This document shows positions 1 through 6,605 of a stretch of DNA of 11,191 bases, in pieces; the stretch's first letter is position 1, and each line of letters starts with the position of its first letter. The position numbers and the translations under genes are program-made. The stretch lies in NCBI GenBank assembly GCA_028687395.1, contig JAQUAE010000027.1, positions 1 to 11,191 of the forward strand, written 5' to 3'. The notes beneath the pieces are model-generated. The model saw nothing but the letters and a program-made list of their open reading frames with translations. It searched no databases and was not told the origin of the DNA. Source of the DNA: Anaerolineales bacterium (GTDB lineage: Bacteria > Chloroflexota > Anaerolineae > Anaerolineales > UBA4823).

Positions 1-461
1 AGCTTGGGGCGGAACCCGATCATATCCAGTAGGCGCATCTCGTAGTAACGCAAGGCAAGCGAGGGCTCGTCACCCCCCGCCAGGCGGGAGAGGGTGTCCG
101 CCAGCAGGCGGAACATCCCGGGATTTTCCTCCTCCTCGAAGGTGAAGCGGTCGATCAACTCGACGATATAGGACGCCTCGCCAACCCTTTTGAGGTCCTG
201 GCGGAGCGGCAGGTAGGCGTCGATGGTTTCCGCCTGGGTGATGATGGGGATCTCGCGGCCGCGCGCCAGGAGGAGGTGAACGCGGGTGAAGGGCTCCAGG
301 TGGCCGGCCTTGCGCGAGCGCTCCCGGCGCACTCCCTTGGCCACGGCGCGCAGCTTACCCATCTCGCGGGTGAAGAGGGTGAGCATGCGGTCCGCTTCGC
401 CCCAATCGGTGTGGCGCAGGACTACGGCTTCCACCCGAAACGAACGCTCTCTGGCAGGCAT
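1..461 (-). CDS. recO: DNA repair protein RecO, N-terminal 153 residues (gene runs off the left edge)
   Basis: RecO acts in the RecFOR pathway: it binds DNA and SSB and helps load RecA on gapped DNA. The leftward frame reads MPARERSFRVEAVVLRHTDW, followed by GEADRMLTLFTREMGKLRAV and AKGVRR. This is the usual RecO N-terminal OB-fold pattern (residues 8-80), with the basic strand and the conserved LF-T-x-x-x-G-K stretch. Residues 81-153 enter the helical domain and end in LLDMIGFRPK, the family's conserved LL-x-x-x-G-x-x-P stretch; the last two bases of the window begin a further codon. The remaining C-terminal part lies outside the window. ATG at 461-459 is chosen because the homology begins a few residues later and a perfect TATAAT lies 6 bases upstream. 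No Shine-Dalgarno precedes it, so the mRNA is probably leaderless. The gene is divergent from rplI. The family assignment is firm. Confidence 0.93.
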   Translation of the reverse strand, partial: MPARERSFRVEAVVLRHTDWGEADRMLTLFTREMGKLRAVAKGVRRERSRKAGHLEPFTRVHLLLARGREIPIITQAETIDAYLPLRQDLKRVGEASYIVELIDRFTFEEEENPGMFRLLADTLSRLAGGDEPSLALRYYEMRLLDMIGFRPK

Positions 462-467
462 AGGGGG

Positions 468-496
468 ATTATACATGCCGCCATAGCCGTTGACTA
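468..496 (-). promoter_or_regulatory. Putative recO promoter, leaderless type
   Basis: On the minus strand a perfect TATAAT lies at 473-468. Seventeen bases upstream is TAGTCA at 496-491, which matches 4 of 6 positions of the TTGACA consensus. The ATG of recO begins 6 bases after the -10 box, so transcription should start at or next to the start codon. The -35 box overlaps that of the divergent rplI promoter. The -10 call is strong and the -35 call weaker. Confidence 0.65.
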
Positions 497-518
497 GCAT
501 TTGCCCTTCTGGTACAAT
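490..518 (+). promoter_or_regulatory. Putative rplI promoter (TTGACT-N17-TACAAT)
   Basis: TTGACT at 490-495 and TACAAT at 513-518 are separated by exactly 17 bases, each with 5 of 6 matches to the sigma-70 consensus. The predicted transcription start is near 525, giving a 5' leader of about 73 bases before the L9 ATG at 598. The -35 box shares bases 491-495 with the -35 box of the opposing recO promoter. Confidence 0.75.
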
Positions 519-524
519 CCCCCT

Positions 525-565
525 GCCCGGAGCGTGGTACCCTTCGCCCGGGCCTGCTTTTGCAG
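525..565 (+). promoter_or_regulatory. Two adjacent hairpins in the rplI leader
   Basis: GCCCGG (525-530) pairs with CCGGGC (548-553). After a bulged A531 the stem continues with GCG (532-534) pairing CGC (545-547). Directly after it CTGC (554-557) pairs with GCAG (562-565) around a TTTT loop. The first stem would sit at the very 5' end of the predicted transcript, where it could protect the mRNA or serve as a control element. There is no terminator-like T run. Function is unknown and the pairing was only traced by eye. Confidence 0.35.
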
Positions 566-597
566 ATCTTCTTGAAAGCACGAAAGGGCTTGATACC

Positions 598-1194
598 ATG
601 AAGGTTCTATTACTCAAAGACGTCTACAAGCTTGGCCGCGCCGGGGATGTCAAAAAGGTGGCCGATGGCTATGGGCGCAACTTCCTCTTACCTCAAGGAT
701 TGGCAGTGTTGGCAACCTCGGTTACCATGAAGCAAGCCGAGGGCATTCGCACTAAGGCTGCAGCCAGCCGTGCCATCCTGAACCAGGAAATGAGCGGGAT
801 CGCCGAGATACTGGCCAACCTGGTGCTCACCTTCCCCGCCAAGGCGGGCGAGACCGGCAAGCTGTACGGTTCGATCACCCCCCAGATGGTGGCCGACGCC
901 ATTCGTGTGAAGACCGGCTTCGAAGCCGACCGCCGCCAGTTGGACCTGCAACCCATCCGCACGTTGGGCGAGCACATTGTACGCGTGCGCCTGACCATGG
1001 ATTTGATCCCTGAGCTGAAGGTCATTGTCCACCGCGAGGGTGAAGCCGCCGAGGCGTCCCTGGAGGCAGTCCCCGAGGCGGAGGCACCTGTGGAAGTGGA
1101 AGCTGCGGCTGAACCCGCAGTGGAAGAAGCCGCCGAAGAGGAGGCTGCCACCGAACCCGAAGCGGAGGCTGAGCCGCCTGCTGCCGAGGCGTGA
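598..1194 (+). CDS. rplI: 50S ribosomal protein L9 with a long acidic C-terminal tail
   Basis: L9 binds 23S rRNA at the base of the L1 stalk and helps maintain the reading frame. The 198-residue protein starts MKVLLLKDVYKLGRAGDVKK and carries the family signature VADGYGRNFLLPQGLA at 21-36. A helical linker (about 41-75) and the C-terminal domain with GKLYGSIT (87-94) follow. The conserved part ends near residue 146, about where a normal L9 of some 148 residues stops. Residues 147-198 are an added tail with 19 Glu and 19 Ala in 52 residues and no Lys, Arg or Asp. ATG 598 is chosen because the L9 fold begins there and AAAGGG (583-588) lies 9 bases upstream; the open frame extends upstream without L9 homology. 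The gene stands apart from rpsF, ssb and rpsR, with which rplI is often clustered. Confidence 0.95.
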   Translation: MKVLLLKDVYKLGRAGDVKKVADGYGRNFLLPQGLAVLATSVTMKQAEGIRTKAAASRAILNQEMSGIAEILANLVLTFPAKAGETGKLYGSITPQMVADAIRVKTGFEADRRQLDLQPIRTLGEHIVRVRLTMDLIPELKVIVHREGEAAEASLEAVPEAEAPVEVEAAAEPAVEEAAEEEAATEPEAEAEPPAAEA

Positions 1195-1260
1195 GTCGCG
1201 CCTGCTCACCGTGGAATAGCCGCGTTTTCACAACTTTGAGATAGAAATATGGGCGTTTTA

Positions 1261-1306
1261 AGGCGGGGTAGCCAGCAGGCGGAGGGCAGCCCCGCCTATT
1301 CTGTTT
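1261..1306 (+). terminator. Possible terminator or attenuator hairpin after rplI
   Basis: AGGCGGGG (1261-1268) is the exact reverse complement of CCCCGCCT (1290-1297), giving an 8 bp GC-rich stem around a 21-base loop. It is followed by a modestly T-rich stretch, ATTCTGTTT (1298-1306). It sits in the 131-base gap between rplI and the RodZ-like gene. The loop is long and the T run is interrupted, so it may be a weak terminator that lets some transcription through. I found no convincing promoter for the downstream genes in this gap. Confidence 0.4.
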
Positions 1307-1325
1307 GCGTGAATGCGTGCTTGCC

Positions 1326-2579
1326 ATGAAGGAGACGATCGGTCAACGGCTACGTCAGGCGCGTGAAGCGCGTTACCTGAGCCTGGAGCAGGCAGCGCAG
1401 GCCACCTACATCCGGCGCCACTATCTACAGGCGCTGGAAGCAGGCGACCTGGAACGGCTGCCTTCCCGAACCCAGGCGCGCGGCTTCCTGCGCACCTACG
1501 CCGCCTACCTGGGGCTGGAGGCCGGTGAGCTCATCGCCGAGCTGGACCGGGAGGCGCTCCCGATCACGTCCCCTGCGCAGCCTGAGCAACCGCCCGTCGA
1601 GGCAACCCCTGCCGCGCAAAGCGACGAGATGGCAGCGATCTATGCCGAAATTGGGGGGAAACTGCAAGCCCAGCGCGAGCTGCTCGGCCTTTCCGTGGAG
1701 GACATCGAGCGGCACACGCGCCTGCGCCGGCGCTACCTGCGCTCGCTGGAGGCGGGCGATTTCGATGACATGCCCTCTCCCGTTCAGGGCAGGGGCATGC
1801 TCAAGATCTACGCTGAGTTCCTGGGACTGGACGCGGATGCAATCCTGCTGCGTTACGCCGACGCCCTCCAGGCGCGCTTGCAGGCCACGCAGGAAAAACA
1901 GCCTGCCCGGCCGGCGCGTCCCCGGGTGCGCCCTGCCAGGCCCTGGTCTCCACTGCGCAGGCTGTTATCGGGCGAATTTCTGCTCACCGGGCTGGTAGTC
2001 ATTGCCCTTGCCGGGTTCATCACCTGGGGGGTAGCGAGCATTCTACAGGCGCGGCAAGCGGCGCAGCCCTCGCCCACCGCGCCGTCCATCGTAGATGTGC
2101 TCCTGGCACCGCCCACCGCCACGATTACCCTGACCCCCGAACCGCCCACCTCCACACCGGTTGCGGGCGCCCTGCCGGTCACCCAGGCGCCGTTGGATGT
2201 CACGCCGGGGACCACCCTGCAGGCCACCGAGACGGGGTTGGTGCAGGTGTACGTGACCGTACGCCAGCGCGCCTGGATGCGGGCGCTGGTGGACGGCAAG
2301 GTGGAGTTCGAGGGGCGCGTTCTGCCAGGCAGCGCCTACCAGTTCGCCGGCGATGAGCAGGTGGAGATCATCACTGGCAACGCCGCCGCGCTGCAAGTCT
2401 TCTTCAACCAGCAGGACCTGGGCGCCATGGGTAATTTCGGCCAGGTCGTGGACCGCGTCTACACCGTCGAGGGTGTTCAAGAGCCCACACCGAGCATCAC
2501 CCCCACCGAAACCACCACCCCGGTCCCCAGCCCGACTGCGCGGCCCAGCCCCACGCCCGCAGCCACCCAACTTCCCTGA
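1326..2579 (+). CDS. RodZ-like membrane protein with two tandem HTH domains
   Basis: The protein has 417 residues. Residues 5-70 and 109-174 are two HTH domains of the RodZ/HTH_25 type; they align without gaps at 30 of 66 identical positions and share RR-x-YL-x-x-LEAGD and LGL. A basic Arg/Pro stretch (193-212) precedes one membrane helix (about 218-240). A Pro/Thr-rich linker, a RodZ-like beta domain (about 305-383, DUF4115 type) and a second Thr/Pro tail (386-417) follow outside the membrane. RodZ links MreB to the cell-wall machinery in rod-shaped bacteria, but a normal RodZ has one HTH. ATG 1326 fits the usual family start; no clear Shine-Dalgarno is visible, and TTG 1305 or GTG 1317 in the same frame are alternatives. 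rimO follows after 23 bases, a neighbourhood also seen in other phyla. A role in cell shape is inferred; DNA binding is possible. Confidence 0.8.
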   Translation: MKETIGQRLRQAREARYLSLEQAAQATYIRRHYLQALEAGDLERLPSRTQARGFLRTYAAYLGLEAGELIAELDREALPITSPAQPEQPPVEATPAAQSDEMAAIYAEIGGKLQAQRELLGLSVEDIERHTRLRRRYLRSLEAGDFDDMPSPVQGRGMLKIYAEFLGLDADAILLRYADALQARLQATQEKQPARPARPRVRPARPWSPLRRLLSGEFLLTGLVVIALAGFITWGVASILQARQAAQPSPTAPSIVDVLLAPPTATITLTPEPPTSTPVAGALPVTQAPLDVTPGTTLQATETGLVQVYVTVRQRAWMRALVDGKVEFEGRVLPGSAYQFAGDEQVEIITGNAAALQVFFNQQDLGAMGNFGQVVDRVYTVEGVQEPTPSITPTETTTPVPSPTARPSPTPAATQLP

Positions 2580-2602
2580 CCGTCGCAGGATTAAGGTGCA
2601 GG

Positions 2603-4033
2603 ATGATTTCCAAGTCGTTTTACCTGGTATCCCTGGGTTGTGCCAAGAACACGGTGGATTCCGAGTCCATGGCGCAGTTGCTCACTGGGTCGGGCTACCA
2701 CCAGGTGGATGAAGCGCTGCAGGCGGAGGTACTGATCGTGAACACCTGCGGCTTCATTGGCCCTGCCAAGGAAGAGTCATTGCGCGCCCTGCAAGAAATG
2801 GCGAGTGCGAAAAAGCCCGGCCAGGTGTTGATCGCCGCGGGCTGCCTGACGCAGCGCTATGGGGCGGAGGTTGTGCGGCGCGTCCCGGGCATCGACGGCC
2901 TGCTGGGCACGCGGCGCTGGATGGATATCGTCGAAGTGGCGCAAAAGCTGCGAAGCGGGAAGCACCCCGAACCGCTCTATCACCTCCCTGAGCAGGCGAC
3001 GGTGGGGCAAGACGAGCGCGGCGCGTTGCGCGTGGCGCGGCAGGGTGCCAGCGCTTACCTCAAGATTGCCGATGGCTGTCGTCACCCATGCGCCTTCTGC
3101 GCCATTCCCATGATCAAGGGCGCCGCGGTCAGCCGGCCTGTGGAGGCCATTCTGGCTGAAGCCCGCGCGTTGGGGGCGAGCGGGGTCAAGGAAATCACCT
3201 TGATCGCCCAGGACACCACGGATTACGGGCACGACCTGGGCATGAAGGGCGGCCTGGCAGAGCTGCTCGAGCGCCTGGCAGAGGCTGCGCCGCAGGTGCC
3301 CTGGATTCGCCTGATGTACGCCTACCCGGGATACGTCACCGAGCGCCTGATCGAGGTCATGGCGCGCCAGCCGCAGGTGCTTCCCTACCTGGATATGCCC
3401 CTGCAGCACGCCCACCCGGCGACGCTGCGCCGCATGCGCCGCCCCGCCAACCTGGAGTGGGTGCACCGCACGCTGGAGACGATGCGCCTGGCACTGCCCG
3501 GGCTGGCGCTGCGCACCACCTTCATCGTCGGTTATCCGGGCGAGACCGAGGTGGAGTTCCAAACCTTGCTCGACTTTATTGGCGATGTGCGCTTCGACCG
3601 GGTGGGCGCCTTCCAGTTCTCCTTCGAGGCTGGCACGCCCAGTGAAGCCTTGGGCGACCCGATTCCCGCGGAGGTCAAGGCCGAGCGCTGGGAGCGCCTG
3701 ATGCAGTTGCAGCAAAGCATTTCATTGAAAATCAACCAGAGCTTCGTGGGCAAGACGCTGGACGTGCTGGTGGAGGGTCGCGGCGAGCTGCAGGACGAAG
3801 ATGCTCCTGGCAAGGGGGCGCAGCCCATCTCCCTGGGCCGCTCGTACCGCGACGCCCCCGAGATCGATGGCATGGTGGTGGTGGAAGGCGACCTGCCGCT
3901 GGGCGCACTGCTCCCCGTGCGTATCACCGGAGCCATGCCTTACGATTTGAGCGGGGTGGCGGCGCAGCCCGGCCCCGCCTTGCGGCTGAGCGCCGAGGCA
4001 ATCCCCACACGAAAGCAATCCCATAGACCATGA
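2603..4033 (+). CDS. rimO: Ribosomal protein S12 methylthiotransferase RimO
   Basis: RimO is a radical-SAM iron-sulfur enzyme that adds a methylthio group to a conserved aspartate of ribosomal protein S12. The 476-residue protein has all three parts. The N-terminal methylthiotransferase domain has cluster cysteines C13, C49 and C81 and the start VSLGCAKNTVDSE, which separates RimO from the tRNA enzyme MiaB. The radical-SAM core has C159, C163 and C166 in GCRHPCAFCAIP. The C-terminal TRAM domain (about 378-452) contains GRSYRDAPEIDG and ITGAMPYDL. About 20 residues follow the TRAM domain, a little longer than usual. AAGGTG (2593-2598) lies 4 bases before the ATG. The stop TGA overlaps the next gene's ATG (ATGA at 4030-4033), so translation of the two is probably coupled. 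Confidence 0.95.
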   Translation: MISKSFYLVSLGCAKNTVDSESMAQLLTGSGYHQVDEALQAEVLIVNTCGFIGPAKEESLRALQEMASAKKPGQVLIAAGCLTQRYGAEVVRRVPGIDGLLGTRRWMDIVEVAQKLRSGKHPEPLYHLPEQATVGQDERGALRVARQGASAYLKIADGCRHPCAFCAIPMIKGAAVSRPVEAILAEARALGASGVKEITLIAQDTTDYGHDLGMKGGLAELLERLAEAAPQVPWIRLMYAYPGYVTERLIEVMARQPQVLPYLDMPLQHAHPATLRRMRRPANLEWVHRTLETMRLALPGLALRTTFIVGYPGETEVEFQTLLDFIGDVRFDRVGAFQFSFEAGTPSEALGDPIPAEVKAERWERLMQLQQSISLKINQSFVGKTLDVLVEGRGELQDEDAPGKGAQPISLGRSYRDAPEIDGMVVVEGDLPLGALLPVRITGAMPYDLSGVAAQPGPALRLSAEAIPTRKQSHRP

Positions 4034-5022
4034 TCGTTACACAAACGCCTGAAGTCAAATTCGCGCTGCGCGCGGTGCAGCTCGCTGCGCAACTCATCCG
4101 CCAGGTGCAGGCCGAAATGGCCTCCGCCGCGCTCACCAAGGATGACCGCTCACCGGTGACGGTGGCGGACTTTGCCTCGCAGGCCCTGGTGGCGCGCCTG
4201 CTGGAGCAGGCCTTTCCCAACGACCCGCTGGTCGCCGAGGAGGACGCCGCCATGCTGCGCTCACCTCAGGAAGGCGAAAGGCTGGAGAAGGTGAGCGCTT
4301 ACGTAGCTCGCTTGCTGCCCGGGGCGCGCCCCGAGGCGGTTTGCGCCTGGATCGACCGCGGCAAGGCCGCGCCCGCCCCCCGCTTCTGGACGCTGGACCC
4401 CATCGACGGCACCACGGGCTTCATGCGCGGCGACCAGTATGCCGTAGCGCTGGCTCTGCTGGTGGACGGGCAAGTGCAGATCGGCGCGTTGGGCTGCCCG
4501 AATCTCGACCTGCCAGGTGTCCCGGCTGCTGCTGGTAGCGGCGCACTGGTGATTGCGGCGCGCGGGCAGGGCGCCTGGGCGACTTCGCTGGACGCCCCCG
4601 ACCGCTATGCGCGCTTGCAGGTCTCGCCCTGCGCGAACCCCCGCCAGGTGCGCCTGCTGCGCTCGTTCGAATCTGGGCACACCAATGTCAGCCAGGTGGA
4701 TGAATTCGCCCGGCTTTTGGGCGTGAGCGCCGAGCCCGTGCGCATGGACAGCCAGGCCAAGTACGCGGTGCTGGCCGCCGGCGTCGGGGAGCTGATCCTG
4801 CGCCTGCTCTCCCCCGCCAAGCCGGATTACCGCGAGAAGATTTGGGACCAGGCCGCTGGCTCGCTGGTCGTCGAAGAAGCGGGCGGGCAGATCAGCGACC
4901 TGCATGGCAAGCCGCTGGACTTCACCACCGGCAGGACACTGGCCAACAACCGCGGGATCCTGGCCTCCAACCACTGGCTGCACCCCCCTGCGCTCCAGGT
5001 GTTGAGGGAGTTGGGCGCCTAG
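4030..5022 (+). CDS. HAL2/SAL1-type 3'(2'),5'-bisphosphate nucleotidase (inositol monophosphatase superfamily)
   Basis: Members of this family remove the 3' phosphate of PAP (adenosine 3',5'-bisphosphate), a by-product of sulfotransfer and carrier-protein loading; some also act on inositol phosphates. The 330-residue protein has the metal-binding motifs VTVADFASQ (42-50), AEED (69-72), DPIDGT (123-128) and WDQAAG (272-277). FWTLDPIDGT, RGDQYAVALALL, GCPNL, DSQAKY and YREKIWD are the forms seen in yeast HAL2 and plant SAL1, and the length also fits these rather than the shorter bacterial CysQ. No Shine-Dalgarno is visible; the start overlaps the rimO stop, which suggests translational coupling. 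Superfamily membership is certain. The PAP substrate is inferred from motif similarity. Confidence 0.85.
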   Translation: MIVTQTPEVKFALRAVQLAAQLIRQVQAEMASAALTKDDRSPVTVADFASQALVARLLEQAFPNDPLVAEEDAAMLRSPQEGERLEKVSAYVARLLPGARPEAVCAWIDRGKAAPAPRFWTLDPIDGTTGFMRGDQYAVALALLVDGQVQIGALGCPNLDLPGVPAAAGSGALVIAARGQGAWATSLDAPDRYARLQVSPCANPRQVRLLRSFESGHTNVSQVDEFARLLGVSAEPVRMDSQAKYAVLAAGVGELILRLLSPAKPDYREKIWDQAAGSLVVEEAGGQISDLHGKPLDFTTGRTLANNRGILASNHWLHPPALQVLRELGA

Positions 5023-5036
5023 CCGGAGGCTCATTC

Positions 5037-5040
5037 GAGG
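5037..5040 (+). promoter_or_regulatory. Ribosome binding site supporting the GTG start at 5051
   Basis: GAGG at 5037-5040 lies 10 bases before GTG 5051; a better match, GGAGG, is at 5025-5029 but is more distant. No upstream in-frame start exists. The next in-frame ATG (5138) would remove the first membrane helix, so GTG is the likely start. Confidence 0.5.
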
Positions 5041-5050
5041 ATGGCCTGCT

Positions 5051-6595
5051 GTGTCTCGTGCTAACCTCGCCGCGCTCGCCCTGTGCCTGGTGGCCGTTCT
5101 GGCTGCTGCCCTGGTGTCTGAGCTGGTCTTCGAGCGCATGGTGCACATCGAGGATGAGATGGCGTACGTGTGGCAGGCGCAGGCCATCGCCCGCGGGCAG
5201 TTGACCCTTCCCTCCCCGCCTCACCCCAAATCCTTCCTGGTGCCCTTCGTGGTGGACTACAACGGGCTGCGCTTTGGTAAATATCCGCTGGGCTGGCCGG
5301 CCTTGCTGGGGATAGGGGTTTTCTTGGGGCTGCGCGCCTGGATCAACCCTTTGCTGGCTGGGGTGGGCATGTGGTTCACGTACCTGCTGGGAAAGCGCCT
5401 GTTCGGCAAGGCGGTTGGCCTGCTGGCAGCCGGGCTCACCCTCACCTCACCCTTCTTCCTGATGAACTCGGGCTCCTTGCTCTCGCATCCCTTCGGCCTG
5501 GCGCTCAGCGCCGGGTTTGCCCTCTCCTGGCTGGCTGCCTGGGAGCCCCATCCCCAGGAGGGCGCTGGCGAAGGCGGCGCTAAAACGGTCAACACCTGGC
5601 TGCCCACGTTGGCGGCGGCGCTCTCCCTCGGCATGCTCATCCTCACCCGCCCGCTGACTGCCGTGGGCGTGGCGCTGCCCTTCACCGTGCATGGAGTGGT
5701 GTTGCTGGTGCGGGGAGGCGCAGCCACGCGGCGGCGCTTGCTCGCCTTCGGCGCGGTGGTGCTGGCTATGGCCGGCCTGCACTTCCTCTGGCAGGCGGCC
5801 GTCACGGGCGACGCGCTGCTCAACCCCTACACGCTGTGGTGGGAGTACGACAAGGTTGGTTTCGGGCCCGGTTTCGGCCACACCGAAGAGGGGCACAACC
5901 TGGACATGGCCAGGGTCAACACCAGGTTCAGCCTGCGCGTTGGCCGCCACGACCTGTTCGGCTGGGGCGCTTACTCGTGGATCTTCCTGCCCTTCGGCTT
6001 GTTGGCCACCCTCTACCGGCGCAACTGGAAAGCCTTGCTGGCGCTGGGAGCGTTCCCCGCGCTGGTGTTCGTCTATGTTTTTTACTGGATCGGGTCCGGG
6101 CTGTTCGGGCCGCGCTATTATTATGAAGGATTGTACTCCCTGACCATTGCCAGCGCAGCCGGGATTGCCTGGCTGGCGGGCTGGCCCACGCGGGCTGGCG
6201 ACGCCTGGCGCTCCTTTTCCGGCTGGCGCAGGCTGCGCCCGCTGGGGGTCGCCGCCCTGCTGGCGCTGCTGGTGAGCGCCAACCTGCTCTTCTACTTACC
6301 CCTGCGCCTGGGAGGCATGCACGGCCTGTACGGGGTCACGCGCGCCCGCCTGGCGCCATTCCAGACCGAGCAAGCCGCCCGGCTGGCGCCGGCGCTGGTG
6401 ATCGTCCATCCCGGCAAGTGGACAGAGTACGGCAGCCTGCTGGAGCTGCAAACTCCCTTCCTGGATACGCCCTTCATCTTTGTGTATTCTCGGGGAGCTA
6501 AAGAAAACGCCGCCCTGGCTGATGAGTTCCCATGGCGGACGATCATCCATTACTATCCCAACGAGCCGTATACCTTTTACCTGGTGCCGCGCTGA
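5051..6595 (+). CDS. Polytopic membrane glycosyltransferase of the GT-C (ArnT/PMT-like) type
   Basis: This 514-residue protein has roughly ten hydrophobic segments, beginning with one at about 6-24. Directly after it comes HIEDEMAYVWQAQAIARGQ (32-50), the acidic motif in the first outer loop that holds the catalytic Asp/Glu of GT-C enzymes using polyprenyl-phosphate sugars. The loop continues with FGKYPLGWPALL (75-86). GPRYYYEG (353-360) precedes a late membrane helix, as in other family members. The last 75 residues or so form a soluble domain. The likely reaction is transfer of a sugar from a lipid-phosphate donor to a lipid or protein on the outer face of the membrane; donor and acceptor cannot be read from sequence. 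It follows the nucleotidase by 28 bases in the same direction and ends 10 bases from the convergent CopD-like gene. Confidence 0.75.
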   Translation: MSRANLAALALCLVAVLAAALVSELVFERMVHIEDEMAYVWQAQAIARGQLTLPSPPHPKSFLVPFVVDYNGLRFGKYPLGWPALLGIGVFLGLRAWINPLLAGVGMWFTYLLGKRLFGKAVGLLAAGLTLTSPFFLMNSGSLLSHPFGLALSAGFALSWLAAWEPHPQEGAGEGGAKTVNTWLPTLAAALSLGMLILTRPLTAVGVALPFTVHGVVLLVRGGAATRRRLLAFGAVVLAMAGLHFLWQAAVTGDALLNPYTLWWEYDKVGFGPGFGHTEEGHNLDMARVNTRFSLRVGRHDLFGWGAYSWIFLPFGLLATLYRRNWKALLALGAFPALVFVYVFYWIGSGLFGPRYYYEGLYSLTIASAAGIAWLAGWPTRAGDAWRSFSGWRRLRPLGVAALLALLVSANLLFYLPLRLGGMHGLYGVTRARLAPFQTEQAARLAPALVIVHPGKWTEYGSLLELQTPFLDTPFIFVYSRGAKENAALADEFPWRTIIHYYPNEPYTFYLVPR

Positions 6596-6605
6596 CCCTC
6601 CGCGC

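Noticed and set aside
490..597. Upstream in-frame extension of rplI from TTG 490
   Set aside because: It starts inside the -35 box; the L9 fold begins exactly at the ATG at 598, which has its own SD.
1195..1325. Promoter for the RodZ-like gene, with TTCACA at 1227-1232 as the -35 box
   Set aside because: No acceptable -10 box lies 15-19 bases downstream (the sequence there is GC-rich), so I could not support it.
2777..3715. Long open frame (312 codons) antisense to rimO
   Set aside because: It lies wholly inside rimO on the other strand, its protein is rich in Arg, His, Gln and Leu with no family resemblance, and such shadows are expected opposite high-GC genes.
2603..4033. MiaB (tRNA methylthiotransferase) as an alternative for rimO
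   Set aside because: The N-terminal LGCAKNTVDSE form and GRSYRDAPEIDG in the TRAM domain are of the RimO type; MiaB has a Gln-Met-Asn form at the first motif.
5041..5064. Seven-codon ORF MACCVSC overlapping the GTG start of the glycosyltransferase
   Set aside because: A Cys-rich micro-ORF might act as a leader peptide, but GAGG touches its ATG without spacing, it is very short, and chance explains it. Conservation in relatives would be needed to revive it.
4261..5187. Long open frame (308 codons) antisense to the nucleotidase and glycosyltransferase
   Set aside because: Both genes on the plus strand have clear family motifs; the antisense protein has none and shows shadow composition.
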